Positions 34,923 to 48,545 are shown, counted from the first letter of the stretch. The stretch: 64,000 nt of DNA from Axinella damicornis (GCA_963931865.1 OZ007507.1:14814450-14878449); one strand, 5' to 3'. The notes: generated from the letters alone by a model not told the origin. Numbers and translations: made by a program.

Positions 34923-37900
34923 TTAGTCTTGCAATGGCCCATATGCAATGTTCTCCCTCAGTTCAATGTGAGAGGGTTCAACAGTTCTCTTCTGTGCAAC
35001 GATGTCCTCATACAATGGTGCTGGCTGTTGCTTCTGCTGCTTGCGGGCTATTGTCAGGGAGTAAAACTTTTGGCATTTCTTCTTCACAGCACAGTAGTGC
35101 ATCACGGCACCGATCACTGCTCCAGCAATGAGTGAGACCACGGATGAAACAATGACTGAAATAGCAACACTGGTGGAACATGAGCCACAGATGCTTCCTG
35201 GATCGGCAGAAGAAAACCTTACATTGATTATAGCTATGCCAATGTTCATTGATTCAAACTTGAATGAATTTTCAATGATAAGACATGCACTTAGTCTATT
35301 GCCTATAACAAGAGGGCATGATGACATCATCGTCATTGTGGTGTGCACGTGCAGCAATGACGGTGATGTCATCATGCACTTGTCTATAATTATAGTTAGC
35401 AGGTACGTACACACGACAATAGCTGCTTTGTAGTACATTGCTATAATATTACACCTGCAAAGCAGTTAACATTAGCAGGGTTTGGACTCCACCCATTCTC
35501 AGTGCAGACAGCTCTCATCCGCTGTTCTGGAACCAGACCTGGGTCACATCTATAGAACACCTCTGAACCCACTGTTGTGTTAGTGTATCTCTCCAGAGAT
35601 CCATTCAGTGGAGTAGTGGGTGGACCACAGTCAACTGCACATGGCAGGTGAGATAAAATTAATAATGACATATTATAACTGTGGCTACAGGAGGTTAAAA
35701 CACCATCCCGGTCAGATAGAGAGGGATGTCAGTCCTTGACATCAGAGATAGTCAGGGTACGTCAATGCTAGACAACATTTGGTAGCAGACGAAAAGGCTG
35801 TATAGCTACTTTGTCAGCAACTCATTCCATACAAAGGGTACATAGCTTATACTTACACAATTATGTAACAACCCTTTGTTGAATATGTTTGTACAAATAG
35901 TTAGCTACCTACTTTGAAGTGAACATAGCGTGCTCCAGAAGTATAACACCCCCTCCCATGCAGTATGTATAATTCAGCGTGGGACACCAACCCATGAGCC
36001 CATGTCAGTTCAACTTATGTGTGTATAAACTCTGTGAATGAATGAGATGATACTTCAATATTGCATACTAGATATTTCAAGGAAAAGAACAGCTCTCAGC
36101 TGTGACACAAGTTGTATTCCCATGAATTCCACAGTAACTTGATTTACGAGCAACACACAGTTGAAAATCTAAGTGTGTGCCTATAGCCTAAATTAATGCA
36201 ACTATGTATAGCACAATGACACATGCAGTGCAGCATGTGAATTTTTACACCTCTCTGTAGTCACCTGTATAGCGATCCCACTAGCCATAATAAATCCCAG
36301 AGCTACTGTTCTCTGTCTACCTGTTGGAATTGGCACTGTTGTGGTCACCATCCTGCACACCACCTGGGAGGGGTCTGGATTCCACCTCCCACTCTCCATA
36401 CACACAGCACTTGAGCTTGATGGAGCAAACCCTGACGGCCGACACTGGTAGAATATCACTGAGCTCACTCTGGTACTGCTGTACTGCACAATCACCTCAC
36501 TGGATGCATTGTTGGGATCTCTACAGTCAACAGTACTAACTGCATGGGAACAACCACCAAGTGCATGATTAAGATACTTGTTGGACAGTCCAGCGGTCCT
36601 TAGTGCAAGAGAGGTGCGGAACAATGGCTTATACACGTGAAGTTATTTAACTGATACCTACAGTTCAATCATCTCACCATTGCACATGAGAGTGGCAGGA
36701 TCTGGGGTCCAGGTACCATCCACTGTTACTCCATCTGATGTACAGTTTGCCCTCATCCTCCCAGCCGGAACAAATCCCGGGGCACACAGGAATAATATCT
36801 CTGCACCACCCAGTGTGCTCTGATATGGCTCGATGAAGCCATTCCGAGGACCAGTGGGCATCCCGCAGTTGACTGGAAGGAAGTGATAGCAGTGGCAAAA
36901 CTAAGAGAGAGGCTAATTACACTCAAGAGCATGGACTCCAAAGGTGTTCTGGAAGTTGTATAGTTCCTATAAATGTAATGAGGGGATCTTGCTGGAATGT
37001 ACCAGTGGAGAGCAAGGAGCCATAGGTGCCAGAAGCATTGAACAAAATGCTCTGGAAAGGCACATGTAGCAGTCAGAAGCTATATAATCGTGTCAGACAC
37101 ATTTTCTGACAGAAAGGAGTTAAAATAGGGGTGAAGATGCTTACGTGAGAGCTCCTAATAGATTTCTTTGCACTTTGAACGGCAATTGATTGACTGCTGC
37201 ACAGCATCTGCATGCTTCACTCCCCAATCATGCAGATACCTGACATTGTAACATACCTACAGAGCAAGTTGAGGCTCCAGGGTTTGGACTCCATCCATTC
37301 ACAGTGCATACAGACATCATCCTCTCCTCAGGAACCAGACCTGGGTCACAGCTGTAGAACACCTCTGAACCCTCTGTTGTGTCAGTGTAGCTCTCCAGGG
37401 ATCCATTCAGTGGGACAGCAGGAGGACCACAGTCAACTGGAGTTGAGAGAGTAAATCTCTTATGCAGGTGAAACCAATCCATTAGGTATCAGAACCGCTG
37501 AGAGGATAAAGTGAAAGAGTTCCACTTCATTCACTAGCTGATGCATTAATTTGGCTGAGCTTGCTCAAGCAAGCACTCGAGCTGAAGGAAATAGACTAAT
37601 ATGTTATGTACATCGTACCATATAGCTAGCTACTCTATATACGAGTTTTGTAATTCACCCTTGAATATCTACATTTCACTGCTGTCCCTGCACAATGGAA
37701 CGCCTCTCTACCAACCTATGGATGTTCTTGTGTGTCTATCAGAGGACTAGATAGATATAGATGTGTGATATGCCAAATTGTTACAGCTACAAGCGATACT
37801 TTGCATGGAAGGGAGTTCACTCCAAGGATTCATTGTCATGATGAGTAAATAGAGGCTGTGAATTATTCATAGCTACATTATTAAGATACTGCCTATGAAT

Positions 37901-40528
37901 ACTCTCCTGGTTAAAATTTGAGATCTCTCCTCTGTGAAATTTAACTGCTATTCTATGCCTCTGCAAATATTAACTCGATATGTCGATAGCAACATGAAAG
38001 ATGTGTTACATAGATTTACCAATGAACTGAGCACTGTGTATAGGGTCAGCACATTAATCAGAGAGAGAGTGTGGTCAGCCTAGTGAAATAAACCCATGCA
38101 CCCCATTTCTGCATGCTTGTTCAAAGAGTATCTAATTGCATTACAGTAAGAGAATTCAGAAATAGAAAGACTCATGACATAGAAATTCATCTGTTAAAGG
38201 GTCAAGGCTGCCATGATGGATGAACTTACATATACACACAAAAGTGGCAGGGTCAGGGTTCCACATTCCATCTGACGAGCACATTGACGTCATGTTCCCA
38301 GTTGGGACAAATGATGTGTTACAACTGAACAATATCTCGGAACCCTCCTGTGTACCTTGAGAGACGTCAAGGGATTGAACCGAACCATTCTCAGGACGGG
38401 TAGGTGCCCCACAACCAACTAGAGTGATGGAGAATATAATCATGACAAATCTTATAGCAACAATATGCTGGCATTGCATGCCGAACAAAACACATTAAAT
38501 TTTATAGGTACTGTTTCTCCCAGTGGTCATGCACAGTCCTGACATTGTGCCCAAGATAGTAGGGTACATGCAGTGACCATGGTATGACTGATGTCTATAG
38601 CTACATTGTCAATGAACAAAGAGCCTTGGATGTCTATCCTTTCAGCAGCTGGGTAGCTAGAGGACCAGAGCATCCCTGAACTGACCAAACACATACATAC
38701 ATACACCACGGATAATAGATGATAAGAATCAAATATCCAGTCATAGCTACCTATTGCTGGAATGGTCTCCATGACAACACTGCTGCTCCCATTGCAGTTA
38801 GTAGCCACAATGCTGACAGTGTGCATCACACTGTAGGGTACAGTAACCATAGCATTTGTTGCACTGGTTGTGAGTGGAACAAGTCCTGGACTGACAGTGA
38901 TGGTGTAGTTGACAACTGAAGCCCCACCATCATCTTGTGGGGGCTGCCACAACACTCTAATTGTCACACTGTCCCGATCATACTCCTGAACAGTATAGGA
39001 GGGAGTCTGAAACGGTGCAGGGGAGGGAAGGCCTGGAGGGAAAGGGTAAAAAATGGTATAATTCCTTCATTTATGAGTTTGAAAACATGTTCAGTAACAT
39101 ACTAGTGATGCTGATTGCATTGGTTGCTGTAATTATCTCTGTCGTATTGGTACCCCTGCATTGCACCACCGTCTCGTTCAGCCTGGCAGCAGCTGTGACT
39201 GTTAAGGTGGAGATCATGTCTGCCACAGTAGCACCACTCACCATTCGAACATTGGTGATACTTGTGAGGTTTGTTTGAAAGCCAGCACAGTCTTGCATTG
39301 AGCGATCAACACAGTTCCTTGTCTGTCCAATCGCTGCTGCATTTGTGCTGAGGTATATGATGATGTTACTGTCAGTACCATCATTCTCAAGGAATGGCTC
39401 AGCAATCCACTCAATAATGCCAACTCCAATTGCAGTGCAGGTATAAGTCACCACTTCCTCAGGGCAGGCCCGCCTCCCATCCACACTGGAGGTCAGAGTG
39501 ACAGTGGCTAAAGGTGATGAAGGAGTAGAGTATAATATACCGCTATGATTAGCTACTATCTGAAGTGCACGTCATGTGAAGTGTCATTGCAAGAATGCAT
39601 GAGTCCTGGAGTTTTTGTTGCCTTGTCTGGAGTAGTTGTAGGGATGTAGGATTGCTATCCACCATCAACCTGCAATTCTGCAATGCTGCTTGTGCATTTA
39701 CACTGTAAAAGGAAAAGGGTTGTTTTAACTATGCAGGTTCTGGTCACCATAGTTGCATCTCAGTGCCTCCTCCACTGTGGTGGTCAAAGAATGTACCCAC
39801 AACCACAAATGTTGTGTAGCTTCACTTCTAACGTTTTGTAATTATAGGTACATGACTTAGCTTAATTTTTTTACCCATCTGTACATCGATTCTGTTGGAG
39901 GACCTATAGTGGTCAAGAAGTGTAAATGATCTGCTTGAATGCACATTGTTTGGAAGAGCAGCTGCATAAAGTATAAGAAACTTGACCTAGGATATCTTAA
40001 CAGGCCTAGTTACTAGGTTTTCCTATCCAATAGCTAACAAGATCAAAGTAGGTTGCACTTGTGTGCTCATTCCTTGATCACCAAGGAGGCACTGAGATGC
40101 AACTGAGGTGACCACAGCCTGGTTAAAACAACCCTTCTCATTTTACAGTGATACCTTGTGAGTGCCAATCCTTAATGTGTGCATGGACTTTGATCCTTGA
40201 TAGCTCAAACTAGTGCTGAAAATCCACCCTTGCAACTGCTCACAGCATTAGCATATTATAGCTATGTATATTAACAGACAAGGAGTTTGAATGTATAGCT
40301 AATTATACACAGAGGAGACTAATGCCCTGACTTTGGTCTATTGCAGGCATGCAGTAAATTGATTGCTTCTGTGCACCCTAGCTATATGCTTAGTAGCTAC
40401 AGTTATGAATGAACTTATAGCCACACATACAAAACTACACCTGGAATACCTTCCAAGTTACCTCGGGTGTCCATGAATTGGTTCATGATGACAGGAAAAA
40501 GCACAAGAAGCACCGGCCGTGTGACCAT
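34923..40528 (-). CDS. Paralogue F: complete Ig/FN3/5xCCP transmembrane receptor
   Basis: Nine exons: 40462-40528 signal peptide (MVTRPVLLVLFPVIMNQFMD); 39103-39507 Ig-like (WIAEPFLE type, 135 codons); 38751-39032 FN3; 38230-38418 CCP1 (VGCGAPTRPENG type); 37257-37436 CCP2; 36678-36872 CCP3; 36321-36539 CCP4 with a TTTVPIPTG stalk; 35455-35634 CCP5; 34923-35197 membrane and tail. The total is 1992 nt, 663 residues, every join in phase 1 and every splice site GT-AG. The tail has YEDI and IAYGPL and ends LQD. It is the sister of C and the least damaged member of its subtype. The intron between Ig and signal-peptide exons carries an inverted-repeat element (39701-40151). Confidence 0.9.
39701..40151. 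mobile_element. MITE with CACTGTAAAA ends in F intron
   Basis: Inverted ends of about 33 bp start CACTGTAAAA and share GGGTTGTTTTAAC; 451 bp in all. The C intron shows the empty site TGTGCATGTACCTTGTGAG near 14166. The flanks allow a TA duplication but this is not certain. A reversed fragment of the same family lies in D at 22086-22352. Confidence 0.75.
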
Positions 40529-42205
40529 TTTGGGGGTTCAGTGGAAGGTTCTGCCAATTCAGTGACACTAAAAGTAAAAGGCACAGCAGAAATAGTTCAC
40601 TCAACAGTACTAGCTAGTAGTTTAACAGTCACGCAGTCCGACTGACAAGAGACTGTATAAGGGTCCTCGTTTAGCTGTACACTTTTTTTAAGCATTTTAG
40701 TAGCTCATAGCTAATTCAGGCAAGTGACTAATGCCATTTCGTTACATGTAGTTACACTTGATTTGCCATTTCTGCCACAATACTGACTCACAAATCTCTC
40801 AGGAGAATTAAGTCCAATCTCAACCGCCTGAAGAACAATCCCAAAAGTCCTTTTTGCTTGCTATTGGCAACTAGCTAGCTACCACACTCCCACCAGATCT
40901 TGAAATTTGAATGATGATACGTAGTATTGACAACATCCACCCCCATAGACGAGCATCTGATAAATACAGGCTATCACTGAGAGTAGTGCTGCCCTTTGAA
41001 TATTTCTGTCACTGTACAAACAAAGTAGTAATTAGGTTGTGGTGGGTGTTGCTTCATTCTAAGGTGGGTGTAGCCTCATTCCGAGGTGGGTGCAGCCTCA
41101 TTCCGAGGTGGGTGCAGCCTCATTCCGAGGTGGATGCAGCCTCATTCTGAGGTGGGTGCAGCCTCATTCCGAGGTGGGTGCAGCCTCATTCCGAGGTTGG
41201 TGCAGCCTCATTCCGAGGTGTGTGTAGCCTCATTTTGAGGTGGGTGCAGCCTCATTCTAAGGTGGGTGTAGCCTCATTCCGAGGTGGGTGCAGCCTCATT
41301 CCGAGGTGGGTGCAGCCTCATTCCGAGGTGGGTGCAGCCTCATTCCGAGGTGGGTGCAGCCTCATTCCGAGGTTGGTGCAGCCTCATTCCGAGGTGTGTG
41401 TAGCCTCATTTCGAGGTGGGTGCAGCCTCATTCCGAGGTGGGTGTAGCCTCATTCCGAGGTGGGTGCAGCCTCATTCCGAGGTGGGTGCAGCCTCATTCC
41501 GAGGTGTGTGTAGCCTCATTTTGAGGTGGGTGCAGCGAGGTGGGTGTAGCCTCATTCCGAGGTGGGTGTAGCCTCATTCCGAGGTGGGTGTAGCCTCATT
41601 CCGAGGTGGGTGTAGCCTCATTCCGAGGTGGGTGTCTGATGTGGGTGTAGCTTCATTCCAAGGTGAGGGCCATAATGATTGTGCATGGAACTTGCATGCA
41701 TTCAGCAAACTTACATTCACTGCTTGAGTTTCAGACATGCATTCAGTAATCCATGGTCCAGTCCACTTATCTCAGATGCCTAGCACTGAGATGGACTGCT
41801 CCTCTCCAGCAGCTGCCAGTAGCAAAAGATTTCCAAGTTTAGAGTTACCTTAAAAGCAGTTTCTCAATCACATAGCTAGCTAAGGCAGCTTATGAAGGTA
41901 TGTCAGACTGGCTGCATAGTTGACTGCATAATGCATGGTACTTCCACACTGCTGAACAGTGAAGGTGCACACATGCATGTAGTTGTGCTTCACATGCATG
42001 ACCATGATGGGTAGCTAACTGTCTACAAGGTGTTACTATATGCAGTTGTCCCTGTTCTTCAATTCTTCACTCTTATCAATGACATCACTAGTGTTATCTG
42101 CCAAAGTGAGGTAGAAGGCAAGGATAAAACCTGGTATAGAAGAACACCCACCAGCAAAATAATTATCCCTTCTATGACGAGGTATGCAATACAATACATA
42201 TTCAG
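40529..42205. other. Spacer between F and G
   Basis: It holds the expanded satellite at 41041-41663 and otherwise matches the C-D spacer right of 15790. No exon was found. Confidence 0.7.
41041..41663. repeat. 22-bp satellite, about 28 units
   Basis: The unit is the same as at 16301-16602, but many units read GGTGGGTGCAGCC (C for T), GGTTGGTGCAGCC or GGTGTGTGTAGCC, and these variants recur in the same order. That indicates amplification of blocks of several units. It ends with the same TAGCTTCATTCCAAGGTGAG flank as the shorter array. Confidence 0.95.
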
Positions 42206-43461
42206 TTAGTTTTGGACTGGTCCATATGCAATGTTCTCCCTCAGTTCAATGTGAGCAGGATCAACAGTTCCCTTCTGTGCAACAATGTCCTCATACAATG
42301 GAGCTGGCTGTTGCTTCTGCTGCTTGCGGGCTATTGTCAGGGAGTAAAACTTCTGACATTTCTTCCTCACAGCACAGTAGTGCATCACAGCACCGATCAC
42401 TGCTCCAGTGACGAATGAAACAGCAATGGAGACGATTGCTGTAATAGCAACACTGGTGGAACATGAGCCAGAGGTGCTTCCTGCATTGACAGAATGTATT
42501 GCCGAATGCATTGATCCCATCAATTGATGCATTATTAATGAAGTTTTACTAGTGAAGCATGTACTGACTATGGACTGTCTCAAACATTGGAGCTAGAGCA
42601 CTAATTTAGGCATGAGTTTCTACTTCCCAGTTAGGAGAGTTACTAGCTATACTATTCTCTCTACCTGTTGGTGTTGGCACTGGTACCGGTGTTGGCACTG
42701 GCAACGTTGTGGTCACCATCCTGCACACCACCTGGGAGGGGTCTGGGCTCCACCTCCCACTCTCCATACACACAGCACTTGAGCTTGATGGAGAAAACCC
42801 TGACTGCCGACACTGGTAGAATATCACTGAGCTCACTCTGGTACTGCGGTATTGTGCAACCACCTCACTGGATGCATTGTTGGGATCTCCACAGTCAACA
42901 GTACTAGCTGCATGGAAACAATCAACGAGTGACTGACTCCCTTGAGGGACAGTCCTTGTGGAACAGTCGCTTATGCATGTGAAAGTTATATCAATCTGAT
43001 ACCTACAGTTCAATCATCTCACCAGTGCACATGAGAGTGGCAGGGTCTGGGGTCCAGATACCGTCTACTGTTATTCCATCTGATGTACAATTTGCCCTCA
43101 TCCTCCCAGCTGGAACAAACCCTGGGGCACACATGAAGAATATCTCGGCACCACCCAGTGTGCTTTGGTACGGCTCAATGAAGCCATTCCGAGGACCAGT
43201 GGGCATCCCACAGTTGACTGGAAGGAAGTGATGGCAGTGGCGAATTATATCGATTGGTGGATGTAGTCTTGGTGCCAGACACCCATGCTATGGGTAGGGA
43301 ATCCAGACTAGGGTAGATGGTATTCAAGAACATTCACTCAAACCGTGTTCTTATAGCTGTAGTTCATATAAAGTGATCGGTACTGGAATGTGCAAAGCAT
43401 AGCCACCCTTCACATACACTGCCTACATGGGGTAGTTCTAAATTTGATCTATTTCAAAAAC

Positions 43462-43710
43462 TAGAGGTGTTCATAGAACACATACCCAACGCTGAATGTC
43501 TACAGGATACAGTGAAATGAAGCGCCTTAATTTCAGTCAGGTACACGTAGAACAGTTTTTTGCTATTTGTTTGACTCCCTTTCGATGGTTAATGAGGGTC
43601 TATATTGTGGCGAGATTCCAAAATTTTTTTCAGACAGACAGACAGACGACTGACTGACAGACGGACAAAACGGATTGCTTAACCCCGCTTCGCGCATGAT
43701 CGCGCGGGGT
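43462..43710. mobile_element. TAGAGGTG...GCGGGGT element, short copy in G
   Basis: It is the counterpart of 18700-18952 in D, in the same intron position and with the same ends, 249 bp. Confidence 0.7.
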
Positions 43711-45805
43711 AATTACCTGTATTTGTGTACATGTAGTAGTCACTAGTCAGAAGTTATAGCTATTACATTGTTGACGTCATTTGACAGAAAAGAGTTAGGA
43801 GGTGAAGATGCTACATGAGGGCTCCTGATAGGAAATTCATTTTTGTACTTTGCATGGAAGCATTTGATTGCCTGCTGCACAGAATCTCATGTTTCAGTAC
43901 CCCTAAATTGTACTTTTTTCCACTACCACTGATAAGGAGTGGTAAGACTGAAGATGTAGAGGAGGATTTTGCAGTGCAGGGATACCCCACCCTTACTAAC
44001 CCTTGCATGTTAGCTTCTCATGCCAGAACATGTTGCATGCAATGATCTTCAACAAAAATGCTATTGTGCAGGCACCTGACACACCAACATACCTACAGAA
44101 CATCTTAAAACACCAGGGTTTGGACTCCATCCATTCACTGTGCACACAGACACCATCCTCTCCTCAGGAACCAGACCTGGGTCACAGCTGTAGAACACCA
44201 CTGAACCATCACTTGTGCTAGTGTAGATCTCCAGAGATCCATTCCATGGGACAGCAGGTGGACCACAATCAACTGGAGGTGAAGTGATATATTCAATTCC
44301 TTGTGCAGGTGAAATCAAACAGTTTGGTATCAATGCCATGCACTGAGAGGGTCAAGTGAAACAGTTCCACTTCAAAAGCTGCTGATCAGCAAGCCCAGAA
44401 GCTGAAAAAAAAAAATTTGCTCGTATGTTATGTTAAGTTGTACACTGGTAGTTTATCACTCTTCAACAATTATGGCATCTTACTTTCCGAACTACTGTCC
44501 CTGCAAATAAAATTTCTCTATGACAGACATGAATCCCCAACTTATTGGACGTTATTTTGCGCCCTGTCTATCAGAGAACTAGGTAGCTAGACATGTGATA
44601 TGAACCAGTAGCGTCAACCAAATTGTTACAGCTACATACCCTACCTTGCATGGGAGGGATTAAATTAAGAAGTTACATGATCATGATGAGCAGAGGCTGT
44701 GCACAGCTAGATTATTATTGTGCCACTTATGAGTACTCTCCTGGTATAATATGAGGTCTCTCCTCCACTTGATATTCTGGTATTGACTCTATTTGAGTAA
44801 TAGCCATGTGAAAAACTTGTTGCACAGTTCTACCAATGAAACTGCTGTGCATAGGGTCAGCACCTAAGTCCTTTAATCAGAGAGAGTGAGGTCAGCCTAG
44901 TGAAACCCACCCACTTCTCAATGTCCCACTCTATCAGCTTGTTCAGAGCCTATATATCTAGTTACATTGCAGTAAGTGGATTCAGAATATGAAAGAAAGA
45001 CACAAAACAAAATTCATCTGTCATCTGAAGGGTTCGAAGCTGGATGAACTTACATATGCACAAAAAAGTAGCAGGGTCAGGGTTCCACATTCCGTTTGAT
45101 GCGCAAATTGACGTCATGTTCCCATGGGACGTATGATGTGTTACAACTGAAGAATATCTCAGAACCCTGCTGTGTGCCTTGAGAGATATCAAGAGATTGA
45201 ACCGAACCATTCTCAGGACGGGAAGGTGCCCCACAACCAACTGGAGAGGAGAATAGACCAGTCATTACCAACATTGTGGCAACATTGTGCAGCAAGTTTG
45301 TACAGAGCAATAACAAAATGAATGACATTCAGCTAGCTATGTAGGTTCTGTTCAGTGGCCACAGAACTGACATAACTGTGCTTCAGATTGTAGGGTACAG
45401 TGACCATGGCATGACTGTGTACTGCAATCAATAAAGAGACTAGCAACTGAGTATAGGACCAGAGTGAGACATGCATCCCTGAACTGACCAAACACATGCG
45501 TACGTACACCATGAATAATCAAAATGGTTGATAATTAGACTGATGTGCAAGTAGTATCTAGCCATTATTATAATTATACCTATGCCAGGAATGGTCTCCA
45601 TGACAGCACTGCTGCTCCCATTGCAGTTAGTAGCCACAATGCTGACAGTGTGTTCCACATTGTAGGGTATAGTGACCATAGCACTTGTTGCACTGGTTGT
45701 GAGTGGAGCGAGTCCTGGACTGACAGTGATGGTGTAGTTGACAACTAGAGCCCCACCATCATCTTGTGGGGGCTGCCACAACACCCTAATTGTTACTGAG
45801 TCCCG

Positions 45806-45837
45806 ATCGTGCTCCTGTACATGTACAGGAGCACGAT
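45806..45837. repeat. Perfect 32-bp palindrome in the G FN3 exon
   Basis: The sequence ATCGTGCTCCTGTACA is followed directly by its own reverse complement. C and F have only one arm here (GATCATACTCCTGAACA). The extra 19 bases shift the FN3 frame. Confidence 0.9.
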
Positions 45838-47446
45838 ATAGTGTAGGATGGAGTCTGAAACAGAACAGGGGAGGGGAGACCTAGGGGGAAAGGTGCAAGC
45901 GGGGTAGCTAGTGGTAAAAGCCAGGAACCATGGAAATCCATGGAAATGGAAATGGAAATGGATGTGTGTTTGTGGTGCATCTACAATACATCTGATACTA
46001 ATGCCTGCATACACAGTGCACCTAACTGTCTAGCAAATTCTGGTACAATAAAGCACTCTCCAAAGACTTGATCTACGTTACAGCTGCACTAGTGTTGTCT
46101 GGTGACTGCTGGTGTATGCGGAATGGGTGATGATGGAACAGCTAGAGCTTGAGAACAGTGCTGGCACAACCAAGGGGCCAGTGATTTCAATTTCGCTATC
46201 TTCAGTATTGCCACTACCCCCAAAACGATTATACGTGGATACTAATCCAGCAGGAAGTACACACTTTAAGTACAGGTAACGGACATGCATGCACATTCAG
46301 CACTGGCCCTGGCCCTAATGTACCCTGACCCATTGCCCTACTTCCTGCTGGACCAATAACCACTTCGAAAAAAATAAAGCTAAATGTTCAGCAACGTACT
46401 GGTGACAGTGATTGCACTGGTTGATGTAGGCTGTTCAGACGGAGTGCACCACTGTATCATTCAGCATGGCTGAAGCTGTGACTGTTAAGGTAGAGACCAT
46501 GTCTGCCACACTAGTTTGAGGATTAGTAATACTCATGAGGACTGCTCGAAAGCCACCACAATCCTGCATTGCAATAGAGCGATCGATGCAGTTCACTGTC
46601 TGGTTAATCCGTCCTGTATCTCTGCTGGCGTATGAGATGATATTATCCTCAGTACCATCATTCTCAAGGAATGGCTCAGCAATCCACTCCAGGCGGCCAA
46701 CTCCAATTCCTGTGCAGGTTTACATCACCACCTCCCCAGGACAGGCCCGCCTCCCATCCACAGTGGAGGTCAGGGTGACAGTGGCTAAAATGTTATGAAA
46801 GAGTAGAGTGCTATAAAATTTTCTGAAATGCATGCATGCCTTAGCTACAAAGAATTAGCTATTGTGTGTTAGAGAATGAGTCCTTGAGTTCTTAAAGTTG
46901 GTGGTAGCTACTTCTACAGTGCTGCTAGTGCATGTACATGTGAGTGCCAATCCTTAATAATTGTTAGTCACCTATAGCAGTTGCAATTAACTAGCTTGAG
47001 CTATCATGGATGCCTGGAGGGACAATCAAAGATCAAGGTGTGAGTATTACTATACTCCCTTGGACATTATTAGCACAAGTGAATACCCCATGGCAGATCC
47101 ACTATCACTGGAACATGGATATAGCTATATTTAGAAGAGGGAAATATAACTTACACTGGCCTGTTCAGTGTGAAGTCAGTGCATAAGGTAAAAATAATAG
47201 CTAATATCAGACAAGGAGTTTCCAATTGCACACAAAGGAGACTGATGCCAAGGCTTTGGCCTTTCCAGGCATGCAGTACACGGATTGCTTCTCTGTGCCA
47301 TATACTCATTAGTTTTGAATAAGACAGCCCCCAGTAATTATTATGGCCACACATATGAAACCACAACATGCTAGCTTACCTCGAGTGTCCATGAATTGGT
47401 TCATGATGACAGGAAAAAGCACAAGAAGTAACTGCTGTGTGACCAT

Positions 47447-48545
47447 TCTGGGGGTTCAGTGGATGGTTCAGCCAATTCAGGAACACTAGAAGGCACAGCA
47501 GAAATAGTTCACTCAACAGTACTAGTGGTTTAACAGTCAGTCACACTGACAAGACTGTTAGTAAGGGTCCTCCATTAGTTGTAGAGTTTTTCTGAAATGT
47601 TATAGTAGCTCATTGCTAATTCAGGCAAGTGACTAATGCCATTTGGTTGTGTCACAGCTATATAGCTACCCTTGTGACTGCCATCATAGTTCTGCCACCA
47701 TACTGACTCACAAATCTCTCAGGAGAAGTCCAATCTCAACCACCTGATGAACAATCCCAAAGTCCTTTTTGCTTGCTATTGGCAACTATAGCTACCACAC
47801 TCCCACCATATGATATCTTGAAATGTGAATGATGACATGTAGTATTGACAACATCCGCCCCCATACATGAGCATCTGATAAACACAGGCTATCACTGAGA
47901 GTAGTGCTGCCCTTTGAATATTTCTGTCACTGTACAAACAAAGTAGTAGCTAAGGTTGTAGCTAGTGGGTGTAGCCTCATTCCCAGGTGAGGGCCATACT
48001 GATTATGGAACTTGCATTCAGCAAAGTTACATTCATCAGTTGACTCTACAGCTTCAGATGTGCATTCAGTAATCCATGGTCCAGTCCAGTCCCATGCAGA
48101 TGCCTACCACTGAGATAGACTGCTCCTCTCCGCAGCTGCCAGTAGCTAGATTTCAAAGTTTGGAGTTACCTTAAAAGTGGTTTCTCAAGTCATATAGCTA
48201 GCTAAGACGTAGATAGCTTATGAAGAGAAGTCAAATCCCAGACTGGCTGCATAGTTGACTGCCTCCACACTGCTGAACGGTGAAGCTGCATGCATGTAGC
48301 TAGTTGTGCTTCATATGCATGACCATGATGGGTAACTGTCTACAAGGTGCTACTACATGCAGTTGTCCCTGTTCTTCAATTCTTCATTCTTATCAATGAA
48401 TCACTAGAATTAACTTCCAAAAGTGAGGTAGAAGGCAAGGATAAAACCTTTGTGGAGGTAGAAGAACAGAGCAGCCTGGCAAAATAATTATCCCTACATG
48501 ACGTTGTATAAGTGTATATGCATTACAATACAGCTGCAGATCCAG
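47447..48545. other. Spacer between G and H
   Basis: No coding exon. It matches the F-G and C-D spacers but has only one copy of the satellite unit at about 47965-47990 (GTGGGTGTAGCCTCATTCCC). Confidence 0.7.

Larger units (their letters stand above)
42206..47446 (-). pseudogene. Paralogue G: inactivated receptor copy
   Basis: Recognisable exons are 47380-47446 signal peptide (intact); 46400-46784 Ig-like; 45580-45880 FN3; 45054-45240 CCP1; 44093-44272 CCP2; 43023-43217 CCP3; 42665-42907 CCP4 with a Thr/Pro stalk; 42206-42480 membrane and tail (YEDI, IAYGPV). Damage is spread over four places. A TAA stop at 46720-46722 replaces the TAT codon before the first disulphide cysteine strand of the Ig domain. 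The Ig exon is 385 nt with its 3' part shortened. A palindromic insertion puts FN3 at 301 nt. Two bases are missing in CCP1 near 45125. Exons CCP2 to the tail remain open. There is no CCP5. The right half has no partner in D because D switches to A-type sequence at the duplication junction. Confidence 0.88.

Noticed and set aside
41041..41663. Plus-strand open frames of about 80-90 codons with repeating VQPHSEVGAASFRGG-type units
   Set aside because: They are translations of the 22-bp satellite; the frame shifts with each unit and variant units interrupt it. There is no start context or splice support.
47151..47369. Minus-strand frame next to the G leader exon
   Set aside because: It covers intron sequence shared with C and F, where the frame is broken.
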